DNA from: Promethearchaeia archaeon
GTDB taxonomy: Archaea; Asgardarchaeota; Lokiarchaeia; Sigyniarchaeales; SOKP01
Assembly: GCA_029856295.1 (NCBI GenBank)
Contig: JAHQWS010000025.1
Coordinates: forward strand, 1 to 10,146
Reading direction: 5' to 3'
DNA: 10,146 nt
The notes under the pieces are model-generated. The model saw only the letters and a program-made list of their open reading frames with translations, was not told where the DNA came from and made no database searches. Position 1 is the stretch's first letter, and each line of letters starts with the position of its first letter. Positions 5,947-10,146 of this stretch are shown in pieces. A program made the translations under genes and the position numbers.

Positions 5947-7602
5947 ATGGTTAACGATGTATTTACTTTTATTGTGGGTGGAAAGGCGGGAGAAGGGGCA
6001 AAAAAGACTGGCTCTGTTGCGTCTCAGATTTTTATTAATAAAGGACTCCATGTCTTTCAATTACTTGATTATATGAGTTTAATTCGGGGAGGTCATAATT
6101 TTTCAGTAGTAAGTACATCCAACAGATGGATCAGTAGCCATTATATGAAGGCAGATCTGATAGTGAACCTTGATAAAAGAAGCTATGATACACACATTAA
6201 CCACCTCGCAGAAGGTGGAATTATGGTCTATAATTCTGATCTGGAGGGAAACATGGAAGGTATTGGTGTTCCTCTAACTAGTGAAGCAAAAAAATACCCT
6301 AATCCTCGGTTAATGCTTGGAGTAGGAGGTGTTGCTATTTTAGCAGCAGCAATAGGTTTTGCTAAAGAAGATATGATTTCAATAATAGGCCGGGAATATC
6401 GTTCAGGTAAAGAAGATAATATTTCTTATGCCACTAAAATATATAACATAGTTTATCCGGAGATAGGAAACAAATTTCAATTAGAGGAGGGTGATAAATT
6501 AAGACCAAAAATCTCAGGAAACCAAGCAATTTCTTTAGGAGCCATAGCAGCTGGTTTAGATGTTTATTATGGCTATCCTATGACACCTGCTTCTTCTATT
6601 TTACATTTTATGGCTGCTCAATCTGATAATTTTGGCTTAACAGTGGTCCATCCTGAAAATGAGATTGCTGTAATAAATATGGCTATTGGTTCAACTTTTG
6701 CCGGAGCAAAAGCTATGGTAGGGTCTAGTGGTGGTGGTTTCGCTCTTATGGAGGAAGGATTTTCATTAGCTGGAATGGCAGAAGCGCCTGTATTATGTGC
6801 ATTGTCTATGAGATCGGGTCCGGCAACAGGTGTTCCTACTTATACGGAACAAGGTGATCTAAATTTTGCTCTTCATGCTGGTCATGGAGAATTTTTGAGA
6901 ATTGTTGCAAGTCCTAGTACTATGGAAGAAGCGTATTATTTAACTGCTGAAATGCTTGAACTAGTCTGGAAATTTCAAACACCTGGTATATTATTGACTG
7001 AAAAACATTTATCTGAAAGTGAAATGACAGTAGATATAAATGTTGAAAAAACCAACTGGGCAGACCCTAAAATGCACTCGGGAGGAGAATATAAAAGATA
7101 TCTTGATACAAAGGACGGGATTTCGCCCTTATTATTCCCTCCCTCGAAGGAAGTGATTAAATGGACCAGTTATGAGCATAATGAATTAGGAATTACTACA
7201 GAAAATGCTAAGTTAATAAATATAATGCATGATAAGCGTGAAAAAAAAAATAAAGCTATAGTAGAACATTTAAAGACAAAAAATACTGTAAATATTTATA
7301 GTGATAAAGGCCCTCTCATTTTTACTTATGGATCTACCACTATGAGTGTGTTGGAAGCGCTCAAATTTGGTGATATTGAAGCTAAAGTCATACAACCGCG
7401 ATTTCTAAGTCCATTTCCAGTTTGGGCTTTAGAAAAATATAAGAATGAATCAGTAGTTACAGTTGAATTAAGTAAGGCAGGTCAGTTCTCAACATTGCTT
7501 AAAGAAAAAACGGGGATTATAACAAAATCATTAATTAATCGATATGATGGAAGACCATTTGATCCTATTGATCTGTCAGACAAAATTAAGGAGGTTCTAT
7601 AA
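5947..7602 (+). CDS. 2-oxoacid:ferredoxin oxidoreductase, fused gamma-alpha subunit
   Basis: This is the large subunit of a thiamine-diphosphate (TPP) enzyme that oxidatively decarboxylates a 2-oxoacid to acyl-CoA and reduces ferredoxin, or runs in reverse. The 551 residues show the gamma-alpha fusion found in two-subunit archaeal enzymes. The gamma domain (about 1-175) has GGKAGEGAKKTG at 11-22 and SLIRGGHNFSVV at 44-55. The alpha pyrimidine-binding domain (about 190-365) has the signature YPMTPASS at 210-217, HPENEIAVINMA at 235-246, GSSGGGFALMEEG at 259-271 and SGPATGVPTYTEQGDL at 290-305. The C-terminal transketolase-like domain (about 445-545) ends in VTVELSKAGQFSTLL. The motifs are those of the 2-oxoglutarate/general 2-oxoacid class (KorA-like), but the substrate cannot be fixed from sequence. 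It is followed by the beta gene one base after its stop. The last codons (AAG GAG GTT) provide the ribosome site for beta. Confidence 0.93.
   Translation: MVNDVFTFIVGGKAGEGAKKTGSVASQIFINKGLHVFQLLDYMSLIRGGHNFSVVSTSNRWISSHYMKADLIVNLDKRSYDTHINHLAEGGIMVYNSDLEGNMEGIGVPLTSEAKKYPNPRLMLGVGGVAILAAAIGFAKEDMISIIGREYRSGKEDNISYATKIYNIVYPEIGNKFQLEEGDKLRPKISGNQAISLGAIAAGLDVYYGYPMTPASSILHFMAAQSDNFGLTVVHPENEIAVINMAIGSTFAGAKAMVGSSGGGFALMEEGFSLAGMAEAPVLCALSMRSGPATGVPTYTEQGDLNFALHAGHGEFLRIVASPSTMEEAYYLTAEMLELVWKFQTPGILLTEKHLSESEMTVDINVEKTNWADPKMHSGGEYKRYLDTKDGISPLLFPPSKEVIKWTSYEHNELGITTENAKLINIMHDKREKKNKAIVEHLKTKNTVNIYSDKGPLIFTYGSTTMSVLEALKFGDIEAKVIQPRFLSPFPVWALEKYKNESVVTVELSKAGQFSTLLKEKTGIITKSLINRYDGRPFDPIDLSDKIKEVL
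7590..7595 (+). promoter_or_regulatory. Shine-Dalgarno fixing a TTG start for the beta subunit
   Basis: GGAGGT, followed by 8 bases and TTG at 7604-7606. The site lies inside the last codons of the alpha gene. It settles the start of beta, because the in-frame ATG at 7544 lies upstream of it, inside the alpha coding region, and would add 20 residues unlike the family N-terminus. Confidence 0.85.
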
Positions 7603-7603
7603 T

Positions 7604-8446
7604 TTGGACGAATTAGGAACATATGCGGAAAATACATGGTGCCCTGGATGTGGAAATTTTAGCATCCTGAGTGCTTTTAAAAAAGCTGTTATTAAATTAG
7701 AGGAGCGAGGAATTAAGCGTGATAATATTATTATCGCATCTGGTATTGGTTGCCATGGAAAAATGTTCGATTACCTTAACCTTAGTGGGTTTTATTCTTT
7801 ACATGGGCGTGATATGGCTACAATACAAGGAATTAAAATTGCCAATCCTGATTTAAAATTGGTGACTTTTTCAGGGGATGGGAATTGTATGGGAGAAGGT
7901 TTAGCTCATACAATATTTGCGGCTAAACGAAATGCAGATATTACAATTCTGATGCATAATAATGGTGTGTATGCTCTAACTACGGGACAATACTCTCCTT
8001 TAAGCGAAAAGGGGTGGAAAGGACCATCTACACCAAAGGGCAGCATTGAAGACCCTTTTAATCCGTTGTCTCTTTTGATGGAAGCCGGTGCTACTTTTCT
8101 GGCGAGGGCTTTTCCAGGTAAAACAGATCATTTTATAGATTTGATTGTTCAAGCGATTGAACACGAGGGTTTTTCATTAATTGAGATATTGCAACCTGCT
8201 GTTGCATATCGTAATACCTGGGAATTTTATAGAAATAATACCGAAATAATTAAGGATGAACCGAAAACATATGAAGAGGCTATGAAAGTTGCGAAAAGAA
8301 GAGACAAATTACCAATAGGAGTTATATATAGAATAAATAAGCCAGTTTTTCATAAAGGACTCTATGGTAATTTTAATCCTATGGTCGAAAGTTTAACAAG
8401 GGAAAAAAGACTTGAAAAAATTGATAATTTATTAAAACCAATATAA
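7604..8446 (+). CDS. 2-oxoacid:ferredoxin oxidoreductase, beta subunit (TPP-binding)
   Basis: The beta subunit holds TPP and the [4Fe-4S] cluster that passes electrons to ferredoxin. From the TTG start it has 280 residues, a normal length, beginning MDELGTYAENTWCPGCGN. The TPP motif starts at GDGN (91-94) and closes at NN (119-120), followed by GVYALTTGQYSP typical of the family. In well-studied archaeal enzymes four cysteines hold the cluster. Three are present: Cys13 and Cys16 in CPGCG and Cys50 in GIGCHG. At the fourth place, where the family reads P-C-V-T/S in the segment after FS-hydrophobic-E, this protein reads QPAVAYRN with Ala199. The codon is GCT at 8198-8200. The only other Cys is Cys95 in the TPP loop. 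There is no separate delta ferredoxin subunit nearby. It is co-transcribed with the alpha gene, whose stop is one base away. Confidence in family is high; substrate is unknown. Confidence 0.93.
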   Translation: MDELGTYAENTWCPGCGNFSILSAFKKAVIKLEERGIKRDNIIIASGIGCHGKMFDYLNLSGFYSLHGRDMATIQGIKIANPDLKLVTFSGDGNCMGEGLAHTIFAAKRNADITILMHNNGVYALTTGQYSPLSEKGWKGPSTPKGSIEDPFNPLSLLMEAGATFLARAFPGKTDHFIDLIVQAIEHEGFSLIEILQPAVAYRNTWEFYRNNTEIIKDEPKTYEEAMKVAKRRDKLPIGVIYRINKPVFHKGLYGNFNPMVESLTREKRLEKIDNLLKPI

Positions 8447-8470
8447 CCTTTTTCTATTTTATTTATTTAT
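8447..8470 (+). terminator. T-rich terminator after the oxidoreductase operon
   Basis: Immediately after the beta stop the plus strand reads CCTTTTTCTATTTTATTTATTT. Such T-tracts without a hairpin are the usual intrinsic stop signal in archaea. The cupin gene converges here and ends 28 bases away; no matching T-tract is seen on its own strand. Confidence 0.5.
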
Positions 8471-8474
8471 ACTC

Positions 8475-8816
8475 TTATAAATATGGAATTACACATATAA
8501 AGATAAAAGTTTCATTGCCATTATTAATTATTCCATGAGCTTCGTTAGGAGGGATATATACGACATCTCCTTTATTTGCTTCTTTTATATTGTTCTGAGC
8601 ATCGATGAATTGCGCTTTTCCATTTAATACATAAACGTGATGGTCTTCAGAATGACCATGAATTCCAACTTGCCCTCCTGGTTTGATTTCAAACCTTCGT
8701 GTCGCAAAGCCTGTTGGGCCATCATCTTTTGTTATGAGCCAACGAATAGTTGTTTTAGTTGACTGTGCCTTGGTTACAACCTCTTCATTAACATCCTCAT
8801 AATTTTTCTTAATCAT
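8475..8816 (-). CDS. Small single-domain cupin protein, function unknown
   Basis: This is a 113-residue single cupin barrel. The first cupin motif reads GGQVGIHGHSEDHHVYVLNG at 47-66, with His53, His55 and His59 or His60 as likely metal ligands; the usual glutamate position is close to Glu57 or taken by a histidine. The second motif reads GDVVYIPPNEAH at 83-94, giving His94 as a further ligand. A DDGPTGFATRRFEIKPGG segment at 31-48 is seen in a widespread group of archaeal and bacterial metal-binding cupins with no fixed role. Members of this superfamily include isomerases, dioxygenases and sensors, so no reaction is assigned. It converges on the oxidoreductase operon and lies 104 bases downstream of the sugar-nucleotide dehydrogenase on the same strand. 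No clear Shine-Dalgarno precedes ATG 8814-8816. Confidence 0.85.
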   Translation of the reverse strand: MIKKNYEDVNEEVVTKAQSTKTTIRWLITKDDGPTGFATRRFEIKPGGQVGIHGHSEDHHVYVLNGKAQFIDAQNNIKEANKGDVVYIPPNEAHGIINNGNETFIFICVIPYL

Positions 8817-8889
8817 AATATATAAGGTTATTAAAATTTGAATTAATAATTTGTTTTCTAAGATAAATTATTACCATGGAACAAGAAAA

Positions 8890-8904
8890 CAAAATATAAA
8901 AGAT
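8890..8904 (-). promoter_or_regulatory. Possible TATA box for the cupin gene
   Basis: On the minus strand, 8900-8891 reads TTTATATTTT, preceded by a T/A-rich stretch. A start about 25 bases downstream would leave a leader of roughly 50 bases before the cupin ATG. The same T-rich strand lies just after the stop of the sugar dehydrogenase gene and could instead help end its transcript. Confidence 0.35.
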
Positions 8905-8920
8905 AAGTTAGAATTTTTCA

Positions 8921-10146
8921 TTATTTTAGAGCAACTCGACCTATAGCTCTGAATGGTAGTGCATTACTGAATTCATCATAATCAAAGAGTCTCCTACCAT
9001 CTATAACATTTGGTGTTTTCATAGTTTTTTTAAAGTCTTCTGGTTTGAGATTCTTAAATTCATCCCATTCAGTAATTAAAAAAGCACATTCTGAATCTTT
9101 TAGAGCCTCTTCAATTGAAGTAGCATATTTTATTTTTTTTCCCAATTCAATTTCTGCCGTTTCATTTGCTTTCGGGTCAAATCCAATAATATCAGTGACA
9201 TTTCGCCTTATTAACTCGTTTATCGTTCGAATACTTGCTGCTTCCCTCATATCATCAGTTCCAGGTTTGAATGCAAGTCCTAATATGGTAACTCTTCTAC
9301 CTGCTAACTTACCAGCTAATTCCTCTGCAATATCGACAATATGAATAGCTTGATCATCATTAATATCTAAAACAGCTTCTAATAACCTTGAAGTATAACC
9401 TTTAGATTTAGACCATGCTTTTATTGCATTCACATCTTTATGAAAACATGAACCACCAAATCCTACACCTGCTCTTAGAAATCGAGAGTTAATTCTATAA
9501 TCTAATCCAACTCCTTTCATAACCTGATCAACGTCGATATTAGGCACTAATTCAGCAAAATTGGCGAATTCATTAGCATAACTTATTTTTGTTGAGAGGA
9601 GGCAATTATTTCCATACTTCACTAATTCCGCGCTCTCTAAATTCATTCGTAATACCGGGCAATTTTTTAAATGATCACCATAAAAAAATTCATAGAATTC
9701 TTGAAGCATCGCGCCGCTTTTTTCATCAATCTCTCCAATAATAATTCTGTCGGGTCTTAAGGTATCAGATATGCTTTGACCTTCTGCCAAAAATTCAGGC
9801 TGCATACATAATCCATAGGCTTTCCTCGGTTCCTTCCCAGAAACTTCTTTAATTAATTTGGCTACCAAATTCCTAGTAGTGCCAGGTACAACCGTTGATC
9901 TGACCACTACCAAATGATATTTATCTTTCGTTTTCAATGCTTCTCCTATTTCTCTTGCTGTACTTTCAATATACCCCAAATTTATGCTCTTATCTTCCCG
10001 CATCGGAGTACCTTGAGTAATCATAGAGATATCCGTGTCTGTAACAGCTTTTACAGGATCAAGCAAACATTGCAAAAGTTCTGGTTTTTCAGTTTTAATC
10101 TCATCCATTATTTCTTGTAAATCTGCTTCATAAAAGGGAGCTATTC
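8921..10146 (-). CDS. UDP-glucose/GDP-mannose 6-dehydrogenase, N-terminus beyond window edge
   Basis: This family oxidises a nucleotide sugar (UDP-glucose, GDP-mannose or UDP-N-acetyl-mannosamine/glucosamine) twice to the uronic acid with NAD+, feeding surface polysaccharide or N-glycan synthesis. The frame is open to the right edge and reads IAPFYEADLQEIMDE there. The Met at 10106-10108 is therefore internal, and the missing part is the roughly 40-50 residue start of the NAD-binding Rossmann fold. Visible motifs are MITQGTP, STVVPGTT, QPEFLAEG, ELVKYGNNCLLSTKISYANE with the conserved Lys, the catalytic loop GVGFGGSCFHKD (Cys codon 9446-9448) and the C-terminal GLAFKPGTDDMREAASI. The C-terminal UDP-binding domain is complete and ends at TAA 8921-8923. 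The substrate is not decidable from these motifs. No other glycan genes are in view, but the upstream neighbours lie off the window. Confidence 0.93.
   Translation of the reverse strand, partial: IAPFYEADLQEIMDEIKTEKPELLQCLLDPVKAVTDTDISMITQGTPMREDKSINLGYIESTAREIGEALKTKDKYHLVVVRSTVVPGTTRNLVAKLIKEVSGKEPRKAYGLCMQPEFLAEGQSISDTLRPDRIIIGEIDEKSGAMLQEFYEFFYGDHLKNCPVLRMNLESAELVKYGNNCLLSTKISYANEFANFAELVPNIDVDQVMKGVGLDYRINSRFLRAGVGFGGSCFHKDVNAIKAWSKSKGYTSRLLEAVLDINDDQAIHIVDIAEELAGKLAGRRVTILGLAFKPGTDDMREAASIRTINELIRRNVTDIIGFDPKANETAEIELGKKIKYATSIEEALKDSECAFLITEWDEFKNLKPEDFKKTMKTPNVIDGRRLFDYDEFSNALPFRAIGRVALK

Noticed and set aside
7544..7603. ATG at 7544 as start of the oxidoreductase beta subunit
   Set aside because: It would overlap the alpha gene by 59 bases and add 20 residues unlike the family. 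A GGAGGT site 8 bases before TTG 7604 gives the expected N-terminus.
8805..8877. Short minus-strand ORF (about 24 codons) from the CCATGG at 8874-8879
   Set aside because: No ribosome site and no recognisable sequence. It overlaps the cupin start in another frame, so chance is the simpler explanation.
10106..10108. ATG at 10108 as the start of the sugar dehydrogenase
   Set aside because: The frame stays open upstream and reads APFYEADLQEI, which matches the family before this point. The Met is internal and the gene is cut by the window edge.

Overview
The window is AT-rich archaeal DNA. It holds the core of a tungsten/molybdenum formylmethanofuran dehydrogenase (Fwd/Fmd), an MvhD-type hydrogenase/heterodisulfide-reductase linker and a ferredoxin-dependent 2-oxoacid oxidoreductase. 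Most starts have GGAGG/GGTGA Shine-Dalgarno sites, and several AT-rich boxes resemble archaeal TATA elements. The gene content points to an anaerobe with an archaeal (methanofuran/tetrahydromethanopterin) Wood-Ljungdahl branch. The style of the membrane protein at the left edge, the base composition and the absence of methanogenesis genes fit an Asgard archaeon (Lokiarchaeia-like). That placement is inference; other uncultured anaerobic archaea are possible.

Layout. Positions 1-653 (minus) carry a truncated multi-pass membrane protein with a charged cytoplasmic tail. Positions 799-1608 (minus) carry fdhD, a sulfurtransferase-type maturation factor for Mo/W enzymes. Positions 1706-5696 (minus) form a tight six-gene operon, read in the order mvhD, 2x[4Fe-4S] ferredoxin, 4x[4Fe-4S] ferredoxin, fwdD, fwdB, fwdC, with gaps of 2-4 bases. 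Positions 5697-5946 are a divergent control region. Positions 5947-8446 (plus) encode a two-gene 2-oxoacid:ferredoxin oxidoreductase (gamma-alpha fusion, then beta from a TTG start). Positions 8475-8816 (minus) encode a small cupin. Positions 8921-10146 (minus) encode a UDP-glucose/GDP-mannose dehydrogenase that runs off the right edge.

How the genes may work together. FwdB (W/Mo-bispterin and one [4Fe-4S]), FwdD and FwdC would reduce CO2 to formate or run the reverse reaction. The two ferredoxin-like subunits wire this centre to MvhD, which elsewhere joins a hydrogenase or formate dehydrogenase to HdrABC for flavin-based electron bifurcation. FdhD would supply the sulfido ligand of the metal. 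The oxidoreductase on the other strand makes or consumes reduced ferredoxin, the natural currency of Fwd. The formyl-transferring subunit FwdA is absent from the cluster, so the operon may encode an Hdr-linked CO2 reductase/formate dehydrogenase module, or FwdA may lie elsewhere in the genome.

Points to re-examine are the lack of fwdA, an oxidoreductase beta subunit with Ala where the fourth cluster cysteine is expected, an FdhD with a CxxS loop in place of CxxC, and a membrane protein whose tail ends in a sequence resembling a DEAD-box Q motif. No tRNA, rRNA, CRISPR array, insertion sequence or phage gene was seen.
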